A stretch of DNA of 64,000 nt from Massilia sp. IC2-477 (lineage in GTDB: Bacteria; Pseudomonadota; Gammaproteobacteria; Burkholderiales; Burkholderiaceae_D). Within the stretch, counting starts at the first letter, position 1. Every line of letters begins with the position of its first letter. The notes under the pieces are model-generated. The model searched no databases. It worked only from the letters and a program-made list of their open reading frames with translations, and was not told the origin of the DNA. Below, one piece after another: positions 12,878 through 20,543 of this stretch. The stretch lies in the NCBI RefSeq assembly GCF_020707265.1, contig NZ_JAJFEQ010000015.1:1-64000 (forward strand), read 5' to 3'. The translations under genes and the position numbers were made by a program.

Positions 12878-13552
12878 ATGGTGAGAGAACAGTTCGATGC
12901 CGACGGATTCGCCAGCGTTCCATGCGTCCTATCCACGGACGAATGCAACGACATTGAGGCCTTGACCGGCACACTCGACCCCGATGCCGCCGGCACCCGC
13001 TGCCTGCTGGCCGAGGAATGGTGCCGTACGCTAGCCGGGCGTCTGCGCCGGCATCCCGGCCTTGCAGACGTCGTCCCGGGTAACTTTGTCGCCGTCCAAT
13101 GCACGTATTTCGAGAAGTCTATCGAGCGTAACTGGCTGGTACCCATCCACCAGGATCTGAGCATTCCGGTCGCCGCCCGCGTCGAGCATCCGGCCCTGCG
13201 CGGCTGGTCGGAAAAGGAGGGCGGCATATTCGTCCAGCCGCCGGCCACGTTGTTGGAGCAGCTGGTTGCCCTGCGCGTTCACCTCGACCCGTGTTCGAAC
13301 GATGACGGCCCACTTCAGTTCATACCGGGTTCCCATCGACATGGTCGACTATCGGCGGAGGAGGCGGTGACCCGTCGTCAGGCAGGGCCGCTTGTCAGCT
13401 GTGAGATGGGGCAGGGAGACGTCCTCGCGATGCGCCCCCTGGTGCTGCATGCGTCACCCAAAGCGCAGGGAAGCAGCCGGCGCCGCATCCTGCATTTTGT
13501 ATTCGGCCCGCCTGAACTGCCGTACGGGATATCCTGGCAACACGCCGCCTGA
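12878..13552 (+). CDS. Phytanoyl-CoA dioxygenase (PhyH) family protein
   Basis: A 224-residue soluble protein of the Fe(II)/2-oxoglutarate oxygenase superfamily. The proximal iron ligands fit HQD in VPIHQDLSIPV (about residues 89-91). The distal histidine fits VLHASPKA, followed by the 2-oxoglutarate-binding arginine in SSRRRILHFVFG. GPLQFIPGSHRHG is the typical PhyH strand-turn. The substrate is unknown and the family is broad (lipids, amino acids, secondary metabolites). It stands alone between the rpoC terminator and a convergent gene 17 bases away. Confidence 0.8.
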   Translation: MVREQFDADGFASVPCVLSTDECNDIEALTGTLDPDAAGTRCLLAEEWCRTLAGRLRRHPGLADVVPGNFVAVQCTYFEKSIERNWLVPIHQDLSIPVAARVEHPALRGWSEKEGGIFVQPPATLLEQLVALRVHLDPCSNDDGPLQFIPGSHRHGRLSAEEAVTRRQAGPLVSCEMGQGDVLAMRPLVLHASPKAQGSSRRRILHFVFGPPELPYGISWQHAA

Positions 13553-13569
13553 CACGGCGGTGGCGCCGG

Positions 13570-13941
13570 TTACCCAGACTGCTTTGCCGACGTCGCCTGC
13601 TCGGCAGCAGGGGCGACTACCGGAGCGCAGGCCCTGGTACAGCGCATGTAAGTGGCATCGCAGGCATCTGTCCGCTCACGGTTGCGCCGCTGCGCCGCAA
13701 GACGCTCTGTCGCACGCCCAGACTCCGACGGAAGCTGTCCTGCACGCTCCGCGGTCTGCGCAAACGGATTCTTTTCTTCCGGCGTCGGCAACTTGTCGAG
13801 TTCGGTGAGCTTGCGCGCCCGCACCGTGCACTGCTCCTTTTCTGAGGTGCACACCGATTTGCAGACGGACGGCTCGTCGGCATGCGCCAGAGGCGTCGCC
13901 ATCAGGCCGAAGAGGACGAGGAAGAGGGCAGAACGGTTCAC
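13570..13941 (-). CDS. Small secreted Cys-rich protein, unknown function
   Basis: The start is GTG 13941, with AAGGAG eight bases upstream, giving 123 residues. A signal peptide is clear (residues 1-21, cut after AHA). The mature part has six cysteines in a mirror pattern, C27-x3-C31-x6-C38 and then C94-x6-C101-x3-C105. Between them is a charged, Glu/Arg/Gln-rich stretch likely to be helical. The symmetry suggests an antiparallel helical hairpin held by disulfides in the periplasm. I do not recognise the family. It is convergent with the PhyH gene. Confidence 0.7.
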   Translation of the reverse strand: MNRSALFLVLFGLMATPLAHADEPSVCKSVCTSEKEQCTVRARKLTELDKLPTPEEKNPFAQTAERAGQLPSESGRATERLAAQRRNRERTDACDATYMRCTRACAPVVAPAAEQATSAKQSG

Positions 13942-14188
13942 GACGACTCCTTTGCTGGCAACATGCCGCAGAAAATACGTGCAGCTCACGAATCCATTCT
14001 AGAGCGACTCCCCGACATTCACGGACATTCCGTCGCGCCCAGCCGCAATTTATCCATCATGGGTAATGTCACACTTTCCCATCCAAATGTTGCATACTTA
14101 ACTCATCCGTACGCCCATCCGTGGTAATGACTGCTATGATGCGCTGCTGAGTTAGCGATCTATCCACATTTCTTGCCCACCGAGCACT
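13942..14188. promoter_or_regulatory. Divergent promoter region, secreted protein / hybrid kinase
   Basis: A 247-base gap between divergent genes, with no coding frame. A TATGAT at about 14134-14139, some 50 bases before the kinase start, is a possible -10 element with a poor -35. AT-rich sequence at 14050-14105 probably holds further promoter elements. No clear operator was seen. Confidence 0.35.
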
Positions 14189-16948
14189 ATGCCTTGGCCC
14201 TTTGACACGACGCCGGACGCCGCCAGCGCATCCACTACCATGTCGGAAATGGAGCGCCAGATGCGCGCCTTCCCTTGGGAGACCACGGCCGTCGGTCCGG
14301 TGGCAACTTGGCCGCAAAGCCTGAAAAGCGCCGTGCGCACCGTGCTCGACCTGCGCCTGCCGGCCTATCTCGCCTGGGGCGACGCCTACGTCCAGTTCTT
14401 CAACGACGCCTACATCCCCATCCTCGGCGACAAGAAGGACAACGCCCTCGGTAACGATTCGCGCGTCACATGGTCCGAGATCTGGCCCACCATCGGCCCC
14501 ATGTGGCAACAGGTGCGCCAGGGCGAGGCGCTCGGCTCGGAAGGGCTGCCGCTGACGATCAACCGCTACGGCTACTACGAGACCTGCTACTTCAGCTATT
14601 CGTACAGCCCGATCTACGGCGACACCGGCAAGGTCGAGGGCGTGCTGGTCACCTTTGCCGACATCACCAAGGCCGTGCTGGGCGAGCGCCGTCGCGCTTA
14701 CCAGATCAAACTGGCCGATACCCTGCGCCGCGAAACCGAATTCGGCCCGATGCTGAAGGCCACCATTCGCCTCACCAGCGAATACTTCGCCAACTCGAAC
14801 GTCGCCTACGTCGAACTCGACGAGGACAAGCGCACCTTCACCGTCAAGGAAGAGTGGAAGGACGGCGTCGAAACCGGCGGCGCCCAGGGCACGCTGCCGG
14901 TCGACATGCTCTCGCCAAGCCAGCTCGACGCACTGCGCGCCGGCACCACGATCTGCATCGACGACGTCTCGACCGATCCCGAATGCGCGGCCGTGGCCAA
15001 GCCCTGCATCATGCTCGGCATCCATTCGGTGGTGGTGATTCCGCTGAAGGACGGCGACCGCCTGCACGGCGCCGGCTTCCTGTACAAGGATCATCCGTAC
15101 CGCTGGACCGACGACGAACGCACCCTGGCCGAAGACCTGGCGCGCCGCACCTGGGAAGCGCTGCGTCGCATCCGCGCCGAGGAGGCGCTGCGCGAAGAGA
15201 CGCGCATGCTCGAGCTGATGAACCGCGCCGGCAGCGTGCTCGCCTCCACGCTCGACATCGACACCCTGCTGCAGGCCGTGACCGACGCCGCCACCGAACT
15301 GACCGGCGCCGAATTCGGCTCCTTCTTCTACAACGGCAAGGACGCGAATGGCGACGCCTACCTGCTCTACACCTTGAGTGGCGCCCCGCGCGAAGCCTTC
15401 GAAAAGCTGGGCCACCCGCGCCCCACGGCCGTCTTCGCACCTACCTTCGAAGGCGGGCCGCCGGTCCGCAGCGACGACATCACCAAGGACCCGCGCTACG
15501 GCCGCATGGGCCCGCACCATGGCATGCCGAAAGGGCATCTGCCGGTGCGCAGCTACCTGGCGGCGTCGGTCTCGTCGCGCTCGGGCGAAGTGCTGGGTGG
15601 GCTGTTCTTCGGCCACTCGCAGCCGAAGATGTTCGACGAGCGCACCGAGGGGCTGATCTCCGGCTTCGTGTCGCAGGCCGCGGTCGCGATCGACAACGCG
15701 CGCCTGTACGAGCTGGCGCAGCGCGCCGCCAAGGAACGCGAAGGCATCCTGGCCAGCGAACGCGCCGCGCGCGCCGAGGCCGAGCGCCACAGCAAGATGA
15801 AGGACGAGTTCCTCGCCATGCTCGCGCACGAACTGCGCAACCCGCTGGCGCCGATCACCAATGCGGCCCAGCTGCTCAAGATGCCGACCGTGGACGAGAA
15901 CCTGCGCCTCAAGGCCGGCAACATCATCTCGCGCCAGGTGCGCCACATGACGGAACTGGTGGACGACCTGCTGGACGTCTCGCGCGTCACCCGCGGCCTG
16001 GTTAAGCTGGAAACCGAAACCCTGGAACTCACCTCTGTGCTGCGCTCGGCCGTCGAGCAGGCGCGCCCGCACATCGAGGCCAAGAACCACGCTTTGAGCG
16101 TGGAGATGCCCACGCGTCAGGTGGCGGTAGTGGGCGACCGCACGCGCCTGGTGCAGGTGCTGGTCAACCTGCTGAACAACGCCGCCAAGTACACGCCGGC
16201 CGGCGGCAAGATCATCCTGCGCCTGGAGGCAGGTCCTGAGCAGGCGCGCATGACCGTGATCGACAACGGCGCCGGCATGGACGCCAAGCTGCTGCCGCAC
16301 GTGTTCGACCTGTTCACCCAGGCTGAACGGACTCCGGACCGCTCGCAGGGCGGCCTCGGGATTGGCCTGGCGCTGGTGAAGACCATCGTCCAGATGCATG
16401 GCGGCCAGGTGGAAGCGCACAGCGACGGTCCCAACCTGGGCGCCTCGGTCTCCGTGCTGCTGCCGCTGGCCACCGAGGCCGACGGCGCGGTGGCGCCGTC
16501 TCCGCTGCGCCGCAAATCGCCGGCCCGGCCGGTGGCGGCGTGCACCATCACCATCGTCGACGACAACGTCGATGCGGCCCAGTCGCTGGCGGTGCTGCTG
16601 CGCGAGCAGGGCCACACCGTCCACGTGTTCGACGGCGCCATGCGCACCCTGGCGTCCACCGAGATCGCGGGCACCCATGCCTTCATCCTCGACATCGGCC
16701 TGCCCGACATGACCGGCTACGAGCTGGCGCGGCGCCTCCGGCGCGAGCATCCGACGGCCAGCTTCATCGCGCTCACCGGCTACGGCCAGGCGCGCGACCG
16801 CGATTTGTCGAAGCAGGCGGGCTTCGATCACCACCTGGTCAAGCCGGTGGAATTCCGGGCGCTGGTCGACATCCTGGCCCAGCTGCCGCAGTGTCATCCG
16901 AGTTCAACGCCCACCGCACAGGAACCAGATATTGCAGGCGTAAGTTGA
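14189..16948 (+). CDS. Hybrid sensor histidine kinase / response regulator (PAS-GAF-GAF-HisKA-HATPase-REC)
   Basis: A 919-residue cytoplasmic-looking kinase with no membrane segment. A PAS-like domain covers about residues 20-165, followed by two GAF-like domains (about 175-325 and 350-515). The HisKA dimerisation domain has phospho-acceptor H547 in LAMLAHELRNPLAPI. The HATPase domain has VIDNGAGMD and GGLGIGLALVKTI. A C-terminal receiver domain has phospho-acceptor D835 (FILDIGLPDMTGYELARRL). The ligand is unknown. The start is the first ATG; an in-frame ATG at 14240 is an alternative. No separate response regulator lies beside it; the LuxR-type gene at 17014 has no receiver domain. Confidence 0.9.
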   Translation: MPWPFDTTPDAASASTTMSEMERQMRAFPWETTAVGPVATWPQSLKSAVRTVLDLRLPAYLAWGDAYVQFFNDAYIPILGDKKDNALGNDSRVTWSEIWPTIGPMWQQVRQGEALGSEGLPLTINRYGYYETCYFSYSYSPIYGDTGKVEGVLVTFADITKAVLGERRRAYQIKLADTLRRETEFGPMLKATIRLTSEYFANSNVAYVELDEDKRTFTVKEEWKDGVETGGAQGTLPVDMLSPSQLDALRAGTTICIDDVSTDPECAAVAKPCIMLGIHSVVVIPLKDGDRLHGAGFLYKDHPYRWTDDERTLAEDLARRTWEALRRIRAEEALREETRMLELMNRAGSVLASTLDIDTLLQAVTDAATELTGAEFGSFFYNGKDANGDAYLLYTLSGAPREAFEKLGHPRPTAVFAPTFEGGPPVRSDDITKDPRYGRMGPHHGMPKGHLPVRSYLAASVSSRSGEVLGGLFFGHSQPKMFDERTEGLISGFVSQAAVAIDNARLYELAQRAAKEREGILASERAARAEAERHSKMKDEFLAMLAHELRNPLAPITNAAQLLKMPTVDENLRLKAGNIISRQVRHMTELVDDLLDVSRVTRGLVKLETETLELTSVLRSAVEQARPHIEAKNHALSVEMPTRQVAVVGDRTRLVQVLVNLLNNAAKYTPAGGKIILRLEAGPEQARMTVIDNGAGMDAKLLPHVFDLFTQAERTPDRSQGGLGIGLALVKTIVQMHGGQVEAHSDGPNLGASVSVLLPLATEADGAVAPSPLRRKSPARPVAACTITIVDDNVDAAQSLAVLLREQGHTVHVFDGAMRTLASTEIAGTHAFILDIGLPDMTGYELARRLRREHPTASFIALTGYGQARDRDLSKQAGFDHHLVKPVEFRALVDILAQLPQCHPSSTPTAQEPDIAGVS

Positions 16949-17013
16949 TTCCAGGTTGACTTTGTTGCTGGAACTCAGCACTATTGTTAAATCCCTGACA
17001 TCTGTATTCTGCT

Positions 17014-18015
17014 GTGTCCCGTAAAAAGAACAGTCGCCAGTGGGCCCGCCTGCGCATCCTGTGTTCCGGCGGCCTGCACCTGATGACCCTCATTCCCGAT
17101 GCGCTGGAGCTGGTGCGCGAGCTGATTCCGAACAGCGCGTCCCAGCTGTACCTGCTTGCGCAGCAGTCGCCCGAAGACGTGCAGGAGGCGAATGTGCTCG
17201 GCGTGCTGCCGCCGCCGAACGGCTACTTCTATGGCGACTCGGTGGACTTCGGCGTCCTGCCCGCCGAGGCGCGGGCGCGCGCGGCCCACGTGCTGGAGGC
17301 GCGCCTGGGGCCCGTATCGAACCCGCTCGGCACCCTGACGCTGCTGCGCGACAGCGGTCCGGCCTTCGACACGGACGACGAGGAAGACCTGGGCCGCGTC
17401 GCCAATTATTTCGACCACGCGCTGCGCAACGCAGTCGGTATCAACGGCGGCGCCGGCATCGGCCTGTCCGGCGTGATCGAGGACGAGGCCATGCTGCTGG
17501 CCACCACCAATGGCGACATCCTGTTCCTGAGCGATTCGGCCGGCGCGCTGCTCGACCAGCTGGCCTCGCAGGAGCAGCAGGTGTTCGACCGCCGTACGCT
17601 GCCGCCGTTCTGCCTGCGCCTGGTGGAATCGGTGGTCTACGGCGAGCGCTATCCCTGGCGCCTGCCGGCGGGAACCCTCGAACTGGCCGGCGGCGTGCTG
17701 GAAGCGCGCGCGCAGTGGATGAGCGCTGGCTCCTACGACGCCATCCACAGCCGCACCGTCGGCATCTTCCTGAAATTCGTGGTGCCCATGCCGCTGCGGA
17801 TCTGGCGCGCGCTGGGCAGCGTCGAGCTGTCGCCGCAGCAGATGGAGGTGGCGTTCTGGATGGGTCTCGGAGGCGGCCGCGAAGCCGCGCGCAGCCGCAT
17901 GGACGTCAGCGACGCCGTGCTGCGCGACTGCGTGAAGGCGGTCTACGAGAAGTTCGGCTGCACCTCGGAAGCGGGACTGCTGGCCATACTGCGTCCGGCC
18001 ATCTCGCGCATGTAA
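17014..18015 (+). CDS. LuxR-type helix-turn-helix regulator without receiver domain
   Basis: A 333-residue protein starting at GTG 17014. The C-terminal 60 residues fit a LuxR/GerE helix-turn-helix (VELSPQQMEVAFWMGLGGGR through VYEKFGCTSEAGLLA), somewhat degenerate. In most family members the recognition region reads G.s.keIA, here it is GGGREAARSRMDVSD. The N-terminal 200 residues look like a GAF/PAS-type ligand domain, not a receiver, since no phospho-acceptor Asp motif is seen. It follows the hybrid kinase by 65 bases and may report to it, or it may control the PEP-CTERM/sodC genes downstream. Both are inferences from position. Confidence 0.65.
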   Translation: MSRKKNSRQWARLRILCSGGLHLMTLIPDALELVRELIPNSASQLYLLAQQSPEDVQEANVLGVLPPPNGYFYGDSVDFGVLPAEARARAAHVLEARLGPVSNPLGTLTLLRDSGPAFDTDDEEDLGRVANYFDHALRNAVGINGGAGIGLSGVIEDEAMLLATTNGDILFLSDSAGALLDQLASQEQQVFDRRTLPPFCLRLVESVVYGERYPWRLPAGTLELAGGVLEARAQWMSAGSYDAIHSRTVGIFLKFVVPMPLRIWRALGSVELSPQQMEVAFWMGLGGGREAARSRMDVSDAVLRDCVKAVYEKFGCTSEAGLLAILRPAISRM

Positions 18016-18020
18016 GCGCT

Positions 18021-18040
18021 TCCCCCACCGGAGGGGGTGG
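18021..18040 (+). terminator. GC hairpin after the LuxR-type gene
   Basis: CCCCC (18022-18026) pairs with GGGGG (18033-18037) six bases after the stop codon. It resembles hairpins at 18726 and 19324, each ending in a GG-TGGAAT-like tail. Confidence 0.4.
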
Positions 18041-18097
18041 AATGCATGTGTTTCAATTTTTATCATGTTTGCCTGATCAAACATGAGAGAAACCGCC

Positions 18098-18697
18098 ATG
18101 AAACTGCATTCCCTGATCGCTGCCGTGCTGCTGGCCGCAGCCGCCTCGGCCGGCGCCGTCCCGGTGCACCAGTACGCGAGCACCCTCAAGGGCTTCAGTT
18201 CCGAATACGTGCCGGATAACGCGAGCTGGAATGCCATCCAGGTGCTCGGCGCCCCGGACACCTTCCAGTACGGCGACCATGGCACCGCATGGGCGCCTGC
18301 CACCCAGAACAGTGGCCAGGAGTGGATTTCGGTCGGCTTCGATACCGCCGTCTATGCGAACGGCGCCACCATCCGCGAAACCTACCACAACGGCTTCGTC
18401 TACCAGATCGACGCCATCGACACCCTCGGCAACCTGCACAAGGTCTGGAGTGGCGTCGATACCAGCACTGCGAACGTGCCCTTCGACTTCAGCGTCGCAT
18501 GGGCGACCACCCCCTACCTGATGAGTGGCCTGAAGGTCTACGTCAACACCAACCACAGCGCGAGCTGGGAAGAAATCGATGCGATCCGCCTGCTTGGTGA
18601 CACCATTGCGCCGGCGGTTCCGGAACCGGGCTCGCTGGCGCTGATGGGCCTCGGTCTGGGGCTGGCGGGCTTCCTGCGCCGCCGCCGCGCCGCCTGA
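18098..18697 (+). CDS. PEP-CTERM sorting domain protein
   Basis: A 199-residue secreted protein. The signal peptide is MKLHSLIAAVLLAAAASAGA. At the C-terminus VPEPGSLALMGLGLGLAGF is followed by LRRRRAA, a complete PEP-CTERM signal: PEP box, hydrophobic helix, basic tail. In known systems this is cut by exosortase EpsH/XrtA and goes to the envelope or matrix. The middle part is rich in beta-strand patterns, aromatic residues and Asn/Thr, but I do not recognise its fold. Start ATG 18098 is chosen over 18083 because it gives a standard signal peptide. No exosortase gene is in the window. Confidence 0.85.
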   Translation: MKLHSLIAAVLLAAAASAGAVPVHQYASTLKGFSSEYVPDNASWNAIQVLGAPDTFQYGDHGTAWAPATQNSGQEWISVGFDTAVYANGATIRETYHNGFVYQIDAIDTLGNLHKVWSGVDTSTANVPFDFSVAWATTPYLMSGLKVYVNTNHSASWEEIDAIRLLGDTIAPAVPEPGSLALMGLGLGLAGFLRRRRAA

Positions 18698-18725
18698 GAG
18701 AGATCGACCCGGCGGTTCTCCGGAA

Positions 18726-18746
18726 CATCCCCCATCCAAGGGGATG
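18726..18746 (+). terminator. Hairpin before sodC
   Basis: CATCCCC (18726-18732) pairs perfectly with GGGGATG (18740-18746), loop CATCCAA, 29 bases after the PEP-CTERM gene stop. GAATACA follows rather than a U-run, so it may be a 3'-end stabiliser or a leader element of sodC. Confidence 0.45.
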
Positions 18747-18800
18747 GAATACACTTGCCGGGCTTCATATCATCTCAACCGGATCCCAAGGAGGATTGTC

Positions 18801-19322
18801 ATGAACATTCGATGGATGTGCGCCGCCGTTCTTGGCCTGGGCTGCGCCGCTGCCAGTGCTGCCGACATGAAGGTCACCGTGAAGATGGCGACCGAGAAGG
18901 GAGAAGGGACGGACGTGGGCACCGTGACCATCAGCGAAACCAAGCATGGCCTCGTGTTCACCCCGGACCTCAGCAAGCTGCCGCCCGGCCTGCACGGCTT
19001 CCACGTGCATGAAAACGGCAGCTGCGGCCCGAACCAGAAGGACGGCAAGCCGGTACCCGCGGGCGCGGCCGGCGGCCACCTCGATCCCGCCAAGACCGGC
19101 AAGCACGGTCTGCCCTGGGGCGAGGGCCACCTCGGCGACCTGCCGGCGCTGACGGTCGACGACAAGGGCGCCGCCACCAATCCGGTGCTGGCGCCACGCC
19201 TGAAAATGGCGGACGTCAAGGGCAAGGCTTTGATGGTCCATGCCGGCGGCGACAACCACGCCGACCACCCGGCGCCACTAGGCGGCGGGGGCGGGCGCAT
19301 CGCCTGCGGCGTCATCCAGTAG
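18801..19322 (+). CDS. sodC: Superoxide dismutase [Cu-Zn], periplasmic
   Basis: SodC (173 residues with signal peptide, cut after AAASA) removes superoxide in the periplasm. Copper ligands fit HGFHVHENGSC. The zinc-binding segment GGHLDPAKTGKHG, with GEGHLGDLPAL, is intact. The C-terminal HAGGDNHADHPAPLGGGGGR supplies the last copper His and the substrate-guiding Arg. The two disulfide cysteines are present (GSCG and IACGV). Start ATG 18801 follows AAGGAGG (18788-18794). It sits between two PEP-CTERM-type genes. Confidence 0.95.
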   Translation: MNIRWMCAAVLGLGCAAASAADMKVTVKMATEKGEGTDVGTVTISETKHGLVFTPDLSKLPPGLHGFHVHENGSCGPNQKDGKPVPAGAAGGHLDPAKTGKHGLPWGEGHLGDLPALTVDDKGAATNPVLAPRLKMADVKGKALMVHAGGDNHADHPAPLGGGGGRIACGVIQ

Positions 19323-19323
19323 C

Positions 19324-19345
19324 CATCCCTGGCTGATCAGGGATG
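19324..19345 (+). terminator. Hairpin after sodC
   Basis: CATCCCT (19324-19330) pairs with AGGGATG (19339-19345), loop GGCTGATC, just after the sodC stop. GAAATAAAATTT follows. It is a possible terminator with a weak U-run, or a leader element for the next gene. Confidence 0.45.
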
Positions 19346-19377
19346 AAATAAAATTTCAAGAATAAGCGAAAAACGAA

Positions 19378-19851
19378 ATGAAATTTCACTCCCTGATGGC
19401 AGTAGCCTTACTGCTTCTCGCATGCCACAGCGGCGCGGCGCTGGCCTCCAGCGCTGTCGCCGAACCGGCCGTTTCCAAGGCCGCCGAACCGGTGCAGGCT
19501 TTCACCTACCAGAACGGCGACCTGGTGCTGGACATCCAGGATGCCGCCGGCGCCGAGATCCTGCGCGCCGGCCTCGATTATTTTTTCCACGACGAGCACA
19601 TCGCCACGGCCAACGAATACCCGCTCGGGCCGATCGAGGCGATTCCAGCGCAGGAAGGCGTGGAGCAGTCCACCGAGGCGTCGCTCGAGCCAGCCCCGCT
19701 GTCCGAGCCGCTGTCGCTGACCCTGTTCGGCGCCGGCCTGGCCTTGCTGGGCTGGACGCGCCGCCTGGGCAGCCAGCCCGCTGCGCGCACCTGGCGACAG
19801 CGCGCGGTACGTGCCCTGTGGCCCTGGCCGAGCCTGTCCTGGTTGGACTGA
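19378..19851 (+). CDS. PEP-CTERM-like secreted protein with an extended C-terminal tail
   Basis: A 157-residue protein with a signal peptide (MKFHSLMAVALLLLACHSGAALA) that resembles the one at 18098. Near the C-terminus LSEPLSLTLFGAGLALLGW is followed by TRRLG, which mimics a PEP-CTERM module with SEP in place of PEP. About 25 more residues, Trp- and Arg-rich, follow, whereas normal sorting signals end at the basic patch. It could be a decayed or divergent exosortase substrate, or a single-pass membrane protein. The middle is acidic and unrecognised. The repeat at 19857 starts five bases after its stop. Confidence 0.6.
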   Translation: MKFHSLMAVALLLLACHSGAALASSAVAEPAVSKAAEPVQAFTYQNGDLVLDIQDAAGAEILRAGLDYFFHDEHIATANEYPLGPIEAIPAQEGVEQSTEASLEPAPLSEPLSLTLFGAGLALLGWTRRLGSQPAARTWRQRAVRALWPWPSLSWLD

Positions 19852-19856
19852 ATCCG

Positions 19857-19966
19857 GTAGGGTGGGCGGGTTCTCCGCCCACGCGGTGATCGGTAACTGC
19901 TCCGCTTTCGTACCGGATGATCTTGTTGCCACCTATCCCCGCGTGGGCGGAATCCGCCCACCCTAC
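19857..19966. repeat. 110-bp composite inverted repeat, copy A
   Basis: The outer ends are GTAGGGTGGGCGG (19857-19869) and its complement, ending at 19966. Each arm is itself a hairpin: GGGCGG with CCGCCC around a short loop, followed by ACGCGG or preceded by GCGTGGGCGG. The central 50 bases are not obviously paired. It lies between convergent genes, and its right end supplies the TAG stop of the MarR gene. Confidence 0.8.
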
Positions 19967-20442
19967 GCGTCGCGAGGGGGCGACTCCACCTGCGGCACTG
20001 GCGTTGCCTGGGCCGCGATGAATCCCTCCAGCGCGTGGGTCAGGTCGTCGACCACGCGCTTGCCCCACGCCTTCTCCATCAGCCGGTACTGGCGCTCGAT
20101 CAGCGGCGCGATCTCGTCGAACAGCGCGTCGCCGCGCGGCGCCAGGCTGACCATCACCCGGCGCGCGTCGACCGCCACCCGTTCGCGCCGCACCAGTTTG
20201 ATCTCTTCCATGCGCGCCAGCACCCCGGCCATGCTCGGACTCAGGATCTGGCACAGCTCGCACAACTCGCGCGGCTCGAGCTGGCCGTGCTCGTCCAGCG
20301 CGCGCAGGATACGCCATTGCTGCTCGGTCACGCCGAAGTGGTTCAGCACCGGACGGAAATGCGACATCAGCGCGTCGCGCGCTTTCAAAAGCTGCTGCGG
20401 CAGGTTACGGTGGGTGATACGGCGGGCCAAGGTGAACTCCAA
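19963..20442 (-). CDS. MarR family transcriptional regulator (HpaR-like)
   Basis: A 159-residue winged-helix regulator. The helix-turn-helix fits LEPRELCELCQILSPSMAGVLARMEE and the wing fits VRRERVAVDARRVMVSL. The opening (LPQQLLKARDALMSHFRPVLNHFGVTEQQWR) is close to the HpaR subgroup that represses homoprotocatechuate degradation. No hpa catabolic genes lie nearby, so the role is open. It is divergent from the bestrophin gene, and repeated motifs in the shared spacer suggest autoregulation. The TAG stop falls in the terminal GTAGGG of the repeat at 19857-19966. Confidence 0.88.
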   Translation of the reverse strand: MEFTLARRITHRNLPQQLLKARDALMSHFRPVLNHFGVTEQQWRILRALDEHGQLEPRELCELCQILSPSMAGVLARMEEIKLVRRERVAVDARRVMVSLAPRGDALFDEIAPLIERQYRLMEKAWGKRVVDDLTHALEGFIAAQATPVPQVESPPRDA

Positions 20443-20469
20443 TCATGGGGCCAGCGAGCTTGACTGGCT

Positions 20470-20502
20470 AACATATTAGTGATTAACTTACGAACATATT
20501 AG
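20470..20502. promoter_or_regulatory. Direct repeats, likely MarR operator between divergent genes
   Basis: AACATATTAG occurs at 20470-20479 and again at 20493-20502, a 23-base period (about two helical turns). A GCGAA/TTCGC inverted repeat follows at about 20503-20519. They lie in the AT-rich 101-base spacer between marR and the bestrophin gene, where promoters for both must sit. Confidence 0.5.
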
Positions 20503-20543
20503 CGAATATCGGTGTTCGCTGACTCTATTGTGCGGCAAAGATC

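Noticed and set aside
18745..18758. Possible sigma-54 promoter (TGGAATACACTTGC) before sodC
   Set aside because: GG and GC are separated by nine bases, one short of the -24/-12 rule.
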